Part shown: piece by piece, positions 9,259-16,935 of the stretch | Layout of the letters: each line of letters starts with the position of its first letter | Position numbering within the stretch: the first letter of the stretch is position 1 | Assembly (NCBI RefSeq): GCF_000718515.1 | Contig: NZ_JNZS01000009.1 | Location: forward strand, 186,001-250,000 | Source: Micromonospora parva | GTDB taxonomy: Bacteria > Actinomycetota > Actinomycetes > Mycobacteriales > Micromonosporaceae | DNA: 64,000 nt | Direction: 5' to 3' | Translations under genes and position numbers: made by a program | The notes under the pieces: model-generated | What the model saw: only the letters and a program-made list of their open reading frames with translations | Told to the model about the DNA's origin: nothing | The model's database searches: none

Positions 9259-9803
9259 GGGTTCACCTCCAGACCGCTGGCCAGATCGGCCGGGCCTCGA
9301 CCCGGTCGGGCGTCGCGGGCGAGGTCCGGGGCGACCTCGCGGAGTCGGCGCAGCGCCGCGTGGCACTGGCTCTTCACGGTGCCGACTGTCACGCCGAGCG
9401 CCTCAGCGGTGGCGACCTCGGTCAGATCCTCGTAGTAGCGCAACACCAGCACGGCTCGCTGCCGTGGGGGCAGCAGGCCCAGCGCGTCGTGCATCGTCAG
9501 CCGTAACGCGCCGTCCCGGTCGTGGGCCACCTGGTCCGGCGGCGCGGCGCTGAGCCACTCCCGCCGTCGGCGCCGCCACCACGACACCGAGTCGCGGTAG
9601 AGGATGGCCCGCACGTACGCGGAGGGGTCGCCGTCGCGGACCGAGGACCAGCGCAGCGCCAGCTTGAGCAGCGCGTCCTGGAGGAGGTCTTCGGCCTGGT
9701 GCCGGTTGCCGCAGATCAGGTAGGCCGCGCGGAGCAGCCGGTGCTGGTGGTTCTCCACGAAGGCGAGGTAGCCGTCGCGTCCGTCGTCCCTCGTCGGCGC
9801 CAT
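9255..9803 (-). CDS. SigE-family RNA polymerase sigma factor
   Basis: A 182-residue ECF-type sigma factor. Region 2 is about 10-80 (GYLAFVENHQHRLLRAAYLICGN, then HQAEDLLQDALLKL) and region 4 about 105-165 (LPPRQRAVLVLRYYEDLTEVATAEALG plus the recognition helix VGTVKSQCHAALRRLRE). This is the actinobacterial SigE-family subgroup, distinguished by SxxxRxILYRDSVSWWRRRRR between the two regions. ATG 9803 is preceded by GGGAGGGGG four nt upstream, which is preferred to the ATG at 9839. It overlaps the downstream membrane protein gene by 4 nt. Confidence 0.88.
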   Translation of the reverse strand: MAPTRDDGRDGYLAFVENHQHRLLRAAYLICGNRHQAEDLLQDALLKLALRWSSVRDGDPSAYVRAILYRDSVSWWRRRRREWLSAAPPDQVAHDRDGALRLTMHDALGLLPPRQRAVLVLRYYEDLTEVATAEALGVTVGTVKSQCHAALRRLREVAPDLARDARPGRGPADLASGLEVNP

Positions 9804-9873
9804 CCGTCCCCCTCCCGGCCGTCGCGCGGTACGCGTCAACAGGCAGACGCACGGGAGGGGGAAAAAGGTTGGG

Positions 9874-10455
9874 TCAGCTCGGCGGCGTTCCGGTCAGATA
9901 ACGCTGCAGGGTCGGCGCGACCCAGGAGACCAGCTCGTCCGGCGTGGTGTCCACCATGGGCGGCAGCCGGACGATGTATCTGGTGAAGGCGAGGCCGAGG
10001 ACCTGACTGGCCACCAGGCCGGCCCGTCGGGCGGTCAGCGTCGGGTCGGTGCCGAAGGTGGCCACTGCGGCGGTGAGCTGGTTGGCGAAGATGCCGCGCA
10101 TGCGTTCGGCCGCACCGGGATTGGTGCTGGCGGCCCGCAGTAGCGCCACCAGGGTCTCGTCGCCCTCCCACCGGGCCAGGAAGTGTCGGACCAGCACCTC
10201 ACCGAGTCGGGCGGGCGGCACCGAGGTCAGGTCGGGCAGGCGGAGGTCGAACTCGGCCGCCGCCGCGAAGAGCCCTTCCTTGCTGCCGTAGTAGCGCATG
10301 ACCATCGACGGGTCGATCTGGGCGTCGGCGGCGATGGCCCGGATCGTGGCGCGTTCGTAGCCGTCCGCCGCGAACCGTTCCCGGGCCGCTCGCAGGATCG
10401 CCGCCCGGGTGGCGTCGGAGCGGCGGGGCTGGGTCGGCGGGGCGGACGAGGTCAT
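9874..10455 (-). CDS. TetR family repressor of the divergent FAD monooxygenase
   Basis: A 193-residue TetR regulator. The helix-turn-helix is about residues 20-62 (ILRAARERFAADGYERATIRAIAADA, then recognition PSMVMRYYGSKEGLF). The ligand domain is helical with LARWEGDETLVALLRAAST, resembling the TetR_C_17-like group. ATG 10455 is used; an ATG at 10491 would lie inside the operator zone. Three palindromes of the form TGCCAACA-N2-TGTTGGCA occupy the 107 bp between this gene and the monooxygenase, so it most likely represses itself and the monooxygenase until a ligand releases it. The ligand is unknown and may be the monooxygenase substrate. Confidence 0.88.
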   Translation of the reverse strand: MTSSAPPTQPRRSDATRAAILRAARERFAADGYERATIRAIAADAQIDPSMVMRYYGSKEGLFAAAAEFDLRLPDLTSVPPARLGEVLVRHFLARWEGDETLVALLRAASTNPGAAERMRGIFANQLTAAVATFGTDPTLTARRAGLVASQVLGLAFTRYIVRLPPMVDTTPDELVSWVAPTLQRYLTGTPPS

Positions 10456-10468
10456 GCCAACGACCGTA

Positions 10469-10486
10469 TGCCAACACTTGTTGACA
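10469..10486. promoter_or_regulatory. Operator-like palindrome O1
   Basis: TGCCAACA-CT-TGTTGACA. The half-sites match in 7 of 8 positions. It contains the TTGACA -35 hexamer of the monooxygenase promoter, so a bound repressor would block sigma contact. Confidence 0.65.
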
Positions 10487-10510
10487 CGCAATCGTGAGGC
10501 GCTCTAGCGT
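10481..10510 (+). promoter_or_regulatory. Promoter for FAD monooxygenase
   Basis: Consensus -35 TTGACA at 10481-10486, an 18-nt spacer, and -10 TAGCGT at 10505-10510. The predicted start is near 10517, leaving a leader of about 46 nt with GGAGGT at 10553-10558. The -35 lies in O1, and the start site lies in O2. Confidence 0.65.
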
Positions 10511-10528
10511 GGCCAACAAGTGTTTGCC
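10511..10528. promoter_or_regulatory. Operator-like palindrome O2
   Basis: GGCCAACA-AG-TGTTTGCC, half-sites matching in 7 of 8 positions. It begins one nt after the -10 hexamer and overlaps O3 by four nt. Confidence 0.6.
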
Positions 10529-10542
10529 AACACATGTTGGCA
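10525..10542. promoter_or_regulatory. Perfect operator-like palindrome O3
   Basis: TGCCAACA-CA-TGTTGGCA with perfect 8-bp arms, the best of the three sites. The shared TGCC overlap with O2 suggests cooperative or mutually exclusive dimer binding. Confidence 0.7.
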
Positions 10543-10562
10543 GTCGTCTTCTGGAGGTGGCC

Positions 10563-11720
10563 ATGCTGCCCACGAACACTGACGTCCTGGTGGTGGGTGC
10601 CGGCCCCACCGGTCTCGCCACCGCGTTGACGCTGGCCCGGCGCGGGGTCGAGGTGACAGTGCTGGACCGCCTCGCCGCGCCGCCAACGACCTCCCGCGCC
10701 GCCGTCGTGCACGCGTACACCCTGGAGGTGCTGGACCGGATCGGCGCCGCCGCGCCGCTGATCGCCCAGGCGGTGCGGACGCCGCGTTTCACGGTGCGCG
10801 ACCGGGACCGGGTGCTGCTGTCGGTGCCGTTCCACGAGCTGCCGTCCCGCTTCCCCTACGCGCTGCTGATCTCCCAGGCGGTCACCGAGACCGTGCTCAC
10901 CGAAAAGTTGGCCGAGCTCGGTGTCCAGGTACGACGGCCGTGCCAGCTCACCGGGCTGAGGCGCGTCGGTGACGGCATGCTCGCGCAGGTCGACGGGCAG
11001 GCGGTGCGCGCCCGGTTCGTGGTCGGCGCGGACGGCCTGCACAGCACGGTCCGGGAGTTGGCCGGCATCGGCTTCACCGGCAGCAGCGACGAGGAGTCCT
11101 TCGTCCTCGCCGACGTACGGGTGCACAGCGTGCTGCCCCGCGACGAGGCGGCGCTCTTCCTCGCCCGCCCCGGGCCGTTGGTCTGGGCCCCACTCCCCGG
11201 CGGGGTGGTCCGGATGGTCGCCGCCGTGCGGAACGCACCGGCCGAACCGGATGCGGCCTACCTTCAGGCGCTGCTCGACGAGCGCGGCCCGGTACGACGA
11301 CCCGACCGGGTGACCGACGTGGTCTGGGGCTCCCGGTTCCGGGTGCACCACCGGATCGCCGACACCTTCCGAGCCGGACCGGTGCTGCTGGCCGGTGACG
11401 CCGGGCACGTGCACAGCCCCGCCGGCGGGCAGGGCATGAACCTCGGCATCTGCGACGCGGTCGCGCTCGGCACCGCGGTGGCGGACGTGCTCGACGGTGG
11501 CCCGGAGACGCTGCTCGACGACTACGACGCCCGCCAGCGACCGATGGCCGAGGACGTGATGAGCTTCGCCGCCGGGCTGACCAGGTTGGCCGGCGTCTCC
11601 CCGGCCGGCCGGCCCGCCCGGGACGTGCTGCTCCGGCTGCTCGGTGCCGTTCCACCGGCCCGTCGACGGATCGCGCTGCGCCTGTCCGGGCTGTCCCACC
11701 GCGAGCGAACGCCGAGCTAG
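10563..11720 (+). CDS. FAD-dependent aromatic monooxygenase (PheA/TfdB type)
   Basis: A 385-residue class A flavoprotein hydroxylase. The dinucleotide-binding GxGxxG is at 12-17 (VVGAGPTGLATALTLARRG), the DG motif is GADGLHSTVRELAG near 160, and the second FAD motif is LLAGDAGHVHSPAGGQGMNLG near 275. The protein ends about 20 residues after the FAD domain and lacks the thioredoxin-like C-terminal domain of phenol hydroxylases and many RdmE-type enzymes. NAD(P)H-dependent hydroxylation of an aromatic compound is the family activity; relatives inactivate antibiotics such as rifampicin or tetracyclines, but the substrate here is not known. Its repressor is divergent and an exporter is convergent, overlapping by 4 nt. 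Confidence 0.88.
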   Translation: MLPTNTDVLVVGAGPTGLATALTLARRGVEVTVLDRLAAPPTTSRAAVVHAYTLEVLDRIGAAAPLIAQAVRTPRFTVRDRDRVLLSVPFHELPSRFPYALLISQAVTETVLTEKLAELGVQVRRPCQLTGLRRVGDGMLAQVDGQAVRARFVVGADGLHSTVRELAGIGFTGSSDEESFVLADVRVHSVLPRDEAALFLARPGPLVWAPLPGGVVRMVAAVRNAPAEPDAAYLQALLDERGPVRRPDRVTDVVWGSRFRVHHRIADTFRAGPVLLAGDAGHVHSPAGGQGMNLGICDAVALGTAVADVLDGGPETLLDDYDARQRPMAEDVMSFAAGLTRLAGVSPAGRPARDVLLRLLGAVPPARRRIALRLSGLSHRERTPS

Positions 11721-12940
11721 GCCACGCCACTGCGGCTCAGCACGCCGGGTGCGGCCGACCGCAGCGTCCGCCACGCGGTCAGGGTGACCAGCGCGAACGT
11801 CCCCGCTGCCGCGCCCGCCACCGGCACCGTGCCGTACGCCGCGGCGGCCAGCCCGGCGAGCGCCGCCCCGAGCGGTGCGGTGAGCAGACCGACCATCCGC
11901 TGCGCCGCACCTACCCGGCCCAGCAGCTCGCCCGGCACCTGCCGCTGCCCGTACGACGCCCACAGGCTGTTCCACACCACTGTGCCGGCGGCGAAGACGG
12001 CCAGCGCGATCCCACCCGGCACCGGATGCCGAGCCAGCGCGAAGCCGGTCAGCGCCATGGTCTGCCCGGCCAGCACCACCCGCAGCGCCGGCACCGTGCC
12101 GAGCCGGGCGGCGAGCCGCCCCGACCCGAGCGCACCCGCCAGGCCCCCGAAGATGGCTGCGGCGGCGAACAGCCCGTACCCGGCCGGCGGCACCCGCAGC
12201 ACATCCAGCGCGTAGAGCACCAGCACCGCCATGATCCCGCTGATCGCCAGGTTGCTCGCCGCGGTGAGCAGTGTGAGCCGCCACAGCGTCCGGTGCGCCC
12301 GCAGCCAGCGCAGCCCCTCGACGATCTCGCTCCACACCGAGCCGCGCCGCCTCCGCACCCTGCTCCGTGGCGCCGGGGCGAGGGCCAGCACGAGCACCGC
12401 GGCCACCGCGAAGGTGACGGCGTCGAGGGCGAACGGAAGGGCCGGGGCGACGGCGAACAGGACACCGGCGGCGGGAGCCCCGAGGAAACCGCCGGCCACC
12501 GCTGACCCCGCCTGGAGCCGGCCGTTCGCCCGGGGCAACGCGTCCGGCGGCACCACCGCGGGAAGCAGCGCGAACGAGGCGGAGTCGAAGAGGGTGCCCA
12601 ACGCGGCGAGCAGGAACGCCGCCACCAGCAACACCGGGACGCTGACCCGGTTGAGCGCGACCACCACGGCCAGCGCCGCCACCACGCCAGCGCGTACCCC
12701 GTCGACCACCGCCATCGTCCGACGGCGGTCCCAGCGGTCCGCGTACACCCCGCCGAGCAGACCGAAGAGCAGCGGCGGCACCTGCCCGGCCACGGTGACC
12801 GCCGCGATGATCCGGGGATCGCGGGTCACTGTCGCGGCCAACAGGGCCAGCGCCGGGGTACGCAGCGCGTCTCCGAATCGCGACGACACGGCAGCGGACC
12901 AGAGCAGCCGGAAGTCCCGGCCGAGAGCAGTGGCGGTCAT
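11717..12940 (-). CDS. MFS transporter
   Basis: A 407-residue major facilitator with 10-12 predicted membrane helices. The family loop between helices 2 and 3 is GGVYADRWDRRRTMAVVDGVRAG (about residues 52-74), typical of the DHA3/MefA-like drug exporters, and the same fold repeats after a cytoplasmic loop rich in Arg (RSRVRRRRGS). ATG 12940 starts just before the first helix; a longer frame upstream would add a Pro/Arg-rich stretch. Its 3' end overlaps the FAD monooxygenase stop by four nt on the opposite strand. With the TetR gene and monooxygenase it may form a detoxification set, but it has its own promoter region and the link is inferred from position. Confidence 0.85.
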   Translation of the reverse strand: MTATALGRDFRLLWSAAVSSRFGDALRTPALALLAATVTRDPRIIAAVTVAGQVPPLLFGLLGGVYADRWDRRRTMAVVDGVRAGVVAALAVVVALNRVSVPVLLVAAFLLAALGTLFDSASFALLPAVVPPDALPRANGRLQAGSAVAGGFLGAPAAGVLFAVAPALPFALDAVTFAVAAVLVLALAPAPRSRVRRRRGSVWSEIVEGLRWLRAHRTLWRLTLLTAASNLAISGIMAVLVLYALDVLRVPPAGYGLFAAAAIFGGLAGALGSGRLAARLGTVPALRVVLAGQTMALTGFALARHPVPGGIALAVFAAGTVVWNSLWASYGQRQVPGELLGRVGAAQRMVGLLTAPLGAALAGLAAAAYGTVPVAGAAAGTFALVTLTAWRTLRSAAPGVLSRSGVA

Positions 12941-13035
12941 GCCGGTGACCGTGCCGGTTCGACCGGGTCGAGGGTCAAGCCACCACAGTGCGGAACGACC
13001 GTCAGCCGCCGCTCCACCGCAGGCAGTTCCCGGTC

Positions 13036-13041
13036 TAGGCT
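13036..13041 (+). promoter_or_regulatory. -10 element for TetR gene 13048, leaderless
   Basis: TAGGCT, then six nt, then GTG 13048. No clear -35 is seen. Confidence 0.45.
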
Positions 13042-13047
13042 TGCCCG

Positions 13048-13647
13048 GTGACGGTGGAGCAGCAGGCACGGGGTGCGGCGGGTGCGGGCCGGCGCAGGTC
13101 CCGCAAGGACGAGATCCTGGAGATCGCGGTAGGTCTTTTCGCAGCGCGCGGATATCACGGCGTGTCGATGGACGACATCGGTGCGGCCGCCGGGGTCACC
13201 GGTCCGGCGCTGTACCACCACTTCGCCGGCAAGGAGGCCATGCTGGCCGCCGCGCTGATCCCGGTCAGTGAGGGGTTGCTGGCAGGTGGGCGGGAACGCG
13301 CCGCCGGCCGGTCGGACGACCCGCGCGGCGTGCTGGAGTCGCTGATCGACTTCCACGTGGAGTTCGCCCTGGCCAACCCGGCGGTGATCGCGTTGCACCT
13401 GCACGAGCTGGACCGCCTGCCCGAGGAGCCGCGGCGGCGGATCCGCCGCCTGCAACGGCTCTACGTCGAGGAGTGGGTGACGGTGCTCACCGCGCTGCAC
13501 CCGGGCATGCCCGACGGTGAGGCGCGGGTGCTCGCGCACGCCGCGTTCGGCCTGATGAACTCGACGCCGTTCCTCGGCGGTGAGGTGGACCGGCGACGTC
13601 GTGCCGAGCTGCTGCGCGGCGCGACCCTGGCCGCGCTGCTCGCCTGA
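13048..13647 (+). CDS. TetR family regulator of the acyl-CoA catabolic island
   Basis: A 199-residue TetR protein. The DNA-binding domain is at about 20-65 (EILEIAVGLFAARGYHGVSMDDIGAAAG, then VTGPALYHHFAGKEAML). Its C-terminal region (VEFALANPAVIALHLHELDRL) resembles KstR/acyl-CoA-responsive members. It heads the run of carboxylase, HMG-CoA lyase and acyl-CoA dehydrogenase genes and probably controls them in response to an acyl-CoA. The palindrome AACGATCGTT upstream of the carboxyltransferase gene at 16900 is a candidate site. GTG 13048 is supported by the TAGGCT element six nt upstream. Confidence 0.87.
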   Translation: MTVEQQARGAAGAGRRRSRKDEILEIAVGLFAARGYHGVSMDDIGAAAGVTGPALYHHFAGKEAMLAAALIPVSEGLLAGGRERAAGRSDDPRGVLESLIDFHVEFALANPAVIALHLHELDRLPEEPRRRIRRLQRLYVEEWVTVLTALHPGMPDGEARVLAHAAFGLMNSTPFLGGEVDRRRRAELLRGATLAALLA

Positions 13648-13718
13648 GCCGACTCGTCAGAACCGTGCCGGTCATGATTCCCTGACATCGTCCCACCATC
13701 CGGACGCCGGGAGGAAAC

Positions 13719-15086
13719 ATGATCGAGTCACTGCTGGTCGCCAATCGGGGCGAGATCGCCCGCCGGATCATCCGGACCGCCAAGCGGCTCGGCATCCGCG
13801 CGATCGCTGTGTACTCGGAGGCCGACGCCGACCTGCCGTTCGTCGCCGAGGCGGACGAGGCGGTCCTCATCGGCCCACCGAACCCGGCGCTGAGCTACCG
13901 CAACACCGAGGCGATCCTCGCCGCCGCGAAGTCGACGGGCGCGCAGGCCATCCACCCCGGCTACGGCTTCCTGTCGGAGAACGCCGAGTTCGCCCGTACC
14001 GTCGAGGCGAGCGGCCTGATCTGGGTCGGACCTGACGCGGACGCGATCACCGCGATGGGCGACAAGATCAATGCTCGGAACCTGATGGCGGCGGCGGGTG
14101 TTCCGGTCGCGCCCGGCACCACCGACCCGGCCGCCGACCTGGATGCGGCGGTGTCGGCCGCCGCCGAGATCGGCTACCCGGTGATGGTCAAGGCCGCCGC
14201 CGGCGGTGGCGGCATGGGCATGGGCGTGGCCGTCGACGAGGCCGCGCTGCGCACCGAGTACGACAAGGTGCGCGCGTTCGCCGAGCGGATGTTCGGCGAC
14301 GGTTCGGTGTTGATCGAGCGGTACTTTCCCCGGGTACGGCACGTCGAGGTGCAGATCCTCGGTCTGGCCGACGGTCGGGTGGTGGCGCTCGGCGAGCGGG
14401 AGTGCTCGGTGCAGCGGCGCAACCAGAAGTTGGTCGAGGAGTCCCCGTCGCCGGCGGTCTCGCCGGAGCTGCGCTCCCGTCTGCTGGCGGCGGCGGTGCG
14501 GGCCGGCGAGGCGGTCGACTACCGCAACGCGGGGACTGTGGAGTGCCTGTTGGTCCCGCGTCAGCGGGACGGTGCTGGCGCTGCTTCCGGTTCCGAGGAG
14601 TTCTTCTTCCTGGAGATGAACACGCGGTTGCAGGTGGAGCATCCGGTGACCGAGTACGTCTACGGCATCGACCTGGTCGAGGAGCAGTTGCGGGTGGCCT
14701 CCGGGCTGGCGCCGACGTTCGACCCGGACGCGTTGACCCCCGGTGGTCACGCCATGGAGATGCGGATCAACGCCGAGGACCCGAAGCGCTTCCTGCCCGG
14801 CCCCGGTGTGATCAGGACGTGGGTGGAGCCGACGGGCGAGGGGGTCCGGGTGGACTCCGGCTACACCGAGGGCAACACGGTCACCCCGTTCTACGACAGC
14901 CTGCTGGCCAAGCTGATCATCACCGGCGCGACCCGAGCCGAGGTGCTCGACCGCGCGGAGGCGGCCGTCGCGGCGTTCCAGATCGAGGGCCCAAAGAACA
15001 ACGTCCCCTTCTTCGCCGAACTGCTCACCAACGACGAGTTCCGCTCCGGCACCTACGACACCGCCATCGTCTCCCGCATGCGCTGA
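13719..15086 (+). CDS. Biotin carboxylase subunit of an acyl-CoA carboxylase, without carrier domain
   Basis: A 455-residue ATP-grasp biotin carboxylase, which carboxylates biotin using ATP and bicarbonate. It shows the N-terminal LVANRGEIARRIIRTAKRLG, the Gly-rich ATP loop VKAAAGGGGMGM at about 157-168, and the catalytic EMNTRLQVEHPVTE near 300-313. The protein ends shortly after the biotin carboxylase C-terminal domain at SRMR; there is no biotinyl MKM motif, unlike the roughly 650-residue fused alpha subunits of methylcrotonyl- and propionyl-CoA carboxylases. A carrier protein must therefore be supplied from elsewhere. GGGAGGA lies eight nt before ATG 13719. The nearby carboxyltransferase at 16936 is the likely partner. 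Confidence 0.92.
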   Translation: MIESLLVANRGEIARRIIRTAKRLGIRAIAVYSEADADLPFVAEADEAVLIGPPNPALSYRNTEAILAAAKSTGAQAIHPGYGFLSENAEFARTVEASGLIWVGPDADAITAMGDKINARNLMAAAGVPVAPGTTDPAADLDAAVSAAAEIGYPVMVKAAAGGGGMGMGVAVDEAALRTEYDKVRAFAERMFGDGSVLIERYFPRVRHVEVQILGLADGRVVALGERECSVQRRNQKLVEESPSPAVSPELRSRLLAAAVRAGEAVDYRNAGTVECLLVPRQRDGAGAASGSEEFFFLEMNTRLQVEHPVTEYVYGIDLVEEQLRVASGLAPTFDPDALTPGGHAMEMRINAEDPKRFLPGPGVIRTWVEPTGEGVRVDSGYTEGNTVTPFYDSLLAKLIITGATRAEVLDRAEAAVAAFQIEGPKNNVPFFAELLTNDEFRSGTYDTAIVSRMR

Positions 15087-15110
15087 CCCCCACCCCCCCG
15101 CCCCGCGCGG

Positions 15111-15166
15111 TGATCAAGAGGTTTGCGTCAGGATTCGTGCCGAGGATGACGCAAACCTCTTGATCA
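15111..15166. repeat. Long palindromic element beginning TGATCA, copy 1
   Basis: Perfect 20-bp arms, TGATCAAGAGGTTTGCGTCA at 15111-15130 and its complement at 15147-15166, around a 16-nt loop. It lies between the carboxylase and lyase genes and is markedly A/T-richer than its surroundings. A related element lies at 25720-25778. It may end transcription, but its sequence relation to the other copy suggests a dispersed repeat. Confidence 0.8.
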
Positions 15167-15231
15167 ACAGTGGAGTGGCATGCTGGGGGAACCCCTAAGC
15201 ACTGCTTTCGTCACAGTGAGGTGACCCCCTT

Positions 15232-16152
15232 ATGGCGGACCTGCCGAGTTTCGTCTCGATCCGTGAGGTCGGGCCACGGGACGGGTTGCAGAACGAGGAC
15301 CCGATCCCGACCGACGCCAAGGTGCGGCTGCTCGACGCCCTCTCCGGCACCGGTGTACGCCGGATCGAGGCGGTGTCGTTCGTGCACCCCAAGGCGATCC
15401 CGCAGATGGCGGACGCCGACGAGGTGTGGCGGCGGGCGGTGAAGGCCGACGGGGTGCGCTACTCGGCGCTGGTGCCGAACACCCGGGGCGCGCAGCGGGC
15501 CCTCGCCGCCGGGTTCACCGAGATCGAGGTGGTGGTCTCGGCCAGTGACACGCACAACCGGCGCAACGTCAACAGGTCCACCGACGAGTCGCTGGACGAC
15601 ATCGCCGAGCTGATCGACCTGCTGCACGGTGCCTCGGCGCGGGTCGAGGTGATCGTGGCGACCAGCTTCGGCTGCCCGTACGAGGGGGACATCGACCCGC
15701 AGCGGGTGGCCGGGATCGTGGACCGGGTGGTCCGCGACGGCGCCGACCGGGTCGCGTTCGGCGACACCACCGGCATGGGCACCCCACGCCGGGTCCGCGA
15801 GCTGCTGACCGCGGTACGCGACCGCAACGCGCACGTGCCGGTCCTGCTGCACTTCCACAACACCCGGGGGACGGCGCTGGCCAACCTGTTGACCGCGTTG
15901 GAGCTGGGGGTGACCGAGTTCGACGCCAGCGTCGGTGGCCTCGGTGGCTGCCCGTACGCGCCGGGGGCGAGCGGCAACCTGGCCACCGAGGAGGCCGTGC
16001 ACATGCTGCACGACATGGGCGTCGACACCGGCATCGACCTGCCGGCGCTGATCGAGGTGGCGGAGTTGGCCGAGGAGCTGCTCGGCAAGAAGCTGCCGTC
16101 CGGTGTGCTGCGGGCCGGCCCGCGTACCCGGCTGACGCCGCTGCCGAGCTGA
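15232..16152 (+). CDS. Hydroxymethylglutaryl-CoA lyase
   Basis: A 306-residue TIM-barrel enzyme that cleaves HMG-CoA to acetoacetate and acetyl-CoA, the last step of leucine breakdown. It carries the N-terminal REVGPRDGLQNE (catalytic Arg and metal Asp), the EAVSFVHPKAIPQMAD strand, the metal-site HFHNTRG near 206-212, and the signature GLGGCPYAPGASGN with the active-site Cys near 240. ATG 15232 is preceded by GAGGTGA. The long palindrome upstream separates it from the biotin carboxylase gene, so it may have its own expression. Its presence argues that the surrounding genes serve leucine or isovalerate catabolism. Confidence 0.93.
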   Translation: MADLPSFVSIREVGPRDGLQNEDPIPTDAKVRLLDALSGTGVRRIEAVSFVHPKAIPQMADADEVWRRAVKADGVRYSALVPNTRGAQRALAAGFTEIEVVVSASDTHNRRNVNRSTDESLDDIAELIDLLHGASARVEVIVATSFGCPYEGDIDPQRVAGIVDRVVRDGADRVAFGDTTGMGTPRRVRELLTAVRDRNAHVPVLLHFHNTRGTALANLLTALELGVTEFDASVGGLGGCPYAPGASGNLATEEAVHMLHDMGVDTGIDLPALIEVAELAEELLGKKLPSGVLRAGPRTRLTPLPS

Positions 16153-16162
16153 GGACGCGACG

Positions 16163-16190
16163 AAGGGGCCGGCGCGGTCGCCGGCCCCTT
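16163..16190. terminator. Perfect 12-bp bidirectional terminator
   Basis: AAGGGGCCGGCG and CGCCGGCCCCTT around a CGGT loop, between the convergent lyase and metalloprotease genes. The A and T ends give weak tracts in both directions. Confidence 0.8.
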
Positions 16191-16206
16191 CCAGGTGCCT
16201 GGTCGC

Positions 16207-16767
16207 TCAGCTCACCGGGGTGAGCGTGCTCGGCCAGCTGTCGCGGAAGATGTCCGCGCTGCGGTCGGTGGCGCTGAACGTGCCGGCGAAGAGGTTGCTG
16301 ACCCGGCTCGCCTCGGCGCTGCTCGGGTACGGGTTGGTGCAGCTGGTGCCGGCGCTGCCGCCGGACATCAGCAGCGAGCAGTTCCCGTTGTAGTTGTCCG
16401 GCAGGCCGAGGATGTGCCCGATCTCGTGGGTCATGATCCGCAGCACGCTGTACTGGGCGGCCTGCTGGGTGTCGATGTAGACCCGGCCGTTGCCGAGGCT
16501 GGTCCGCACGGCGTACGAGCCGCCGCCGGTGATCCGGTAGATCCGCAGGTTCGAGCCGCAGTTCGCCGTGAGCGTCAGGTTGACGGTGGCGTTGTTCCAG
16601 ATCGTGGCGGCCTGGTTGGCGACGCTGGCGTAGCTGCCCGCCTGGCTGGTGTTGTAGCAGATGGTCATGGCGGCGGACGCGGGCGCGGGGTTGGCGACCG
16701 TGAGGCCGAGGGTGGTGAGTGCCGTCGCGAGCAACGCGACAGCGAGCCGATTGAGTCGTGAGGTCAT
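16207..16767 (-). CDS. Secreted snapalysin-family (M7) zinc metalloprotease
   Basis: A 186-residue exported protease. A signal peptide covers about residues 1-33 (TSRLNRLAVALLATALTTLGL then PAPASAA). The mature part begins with TICYNTS and holds the M7 zinc site HEIGHILGLPD, with His114, Glu115, His118 and Asp124. Four cysteines (37, 70, 130 and one near 145) fit the disulfide pattern of small actinomycete neutral proteases. There is almost no propeptide. GGAG six to seven nt upstream sets ATG 16767 over TTG 16779. It interrupts the catabolic island on the opposite strand and probably is unrelated to it. Confidence 0.88.
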   Translation of the reverse strand: MTSRLNRLAVALLATALTTLGLTVANPAPASAAMTICYNTSQAGSYASVANQAATIWNNATVNLTLTANCGSNLRIYRITGGGSYAVRTSLGNGRVYIDTQQAAQYSVLRIMTHEIGHILGLPDNYNGNCSLLMSGGSAGTSCTNPYPSSAEASRVSNLFAGTFSATDRSADIFRDSWPSTLTPVS

Positions 16768-16899
16768 CGCTGACTCCAATCCGGGAGGAGGGGTGTCAGG
16801 AGCCTAGCGATACTCATTCATGTTATTCAATGTCTTGCTCTCGGCTCGACTGTCTGATTCGCTCGTAGGTCGCCGACAGTCGTGCTCATGCGCTAGCCT

Positions 16900-16909
16900 A
16901 ACGATCGTT
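16900..16909. promoter_or_regulatory. Operator-like palindrome AACGATCGTT
   Basis: A perfect 10-bp palindrome 26 nt before GTG 16936. A TAGCCT hexamer ending at 16899 could be a -10. Short palindromes with an ACG-N2-CGT core are common sites for TetR regulators of acyl-CoA genes, so the TetR product of 13048 is a candidate binder; this is inference. Confidence 0.45.
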
Positions 16910-16935
16910 CAGGTCGTTCTGGCGGAGGAGTCGGC

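Noticed and set aside
10452..12335. 627-codon minus-strand frame over the FAD monooxygenase and part of the MFS gene
   Set aside because: It crosses two well-supported genes and the operator region and shows no recognisable domain.
9874..12940. Part of an antibiotic biosynthetic cluster
   Set aside because: There are no core synthase, tailoring or resistance genes beyond these three; the set is better read as a stand-alone inducible module.
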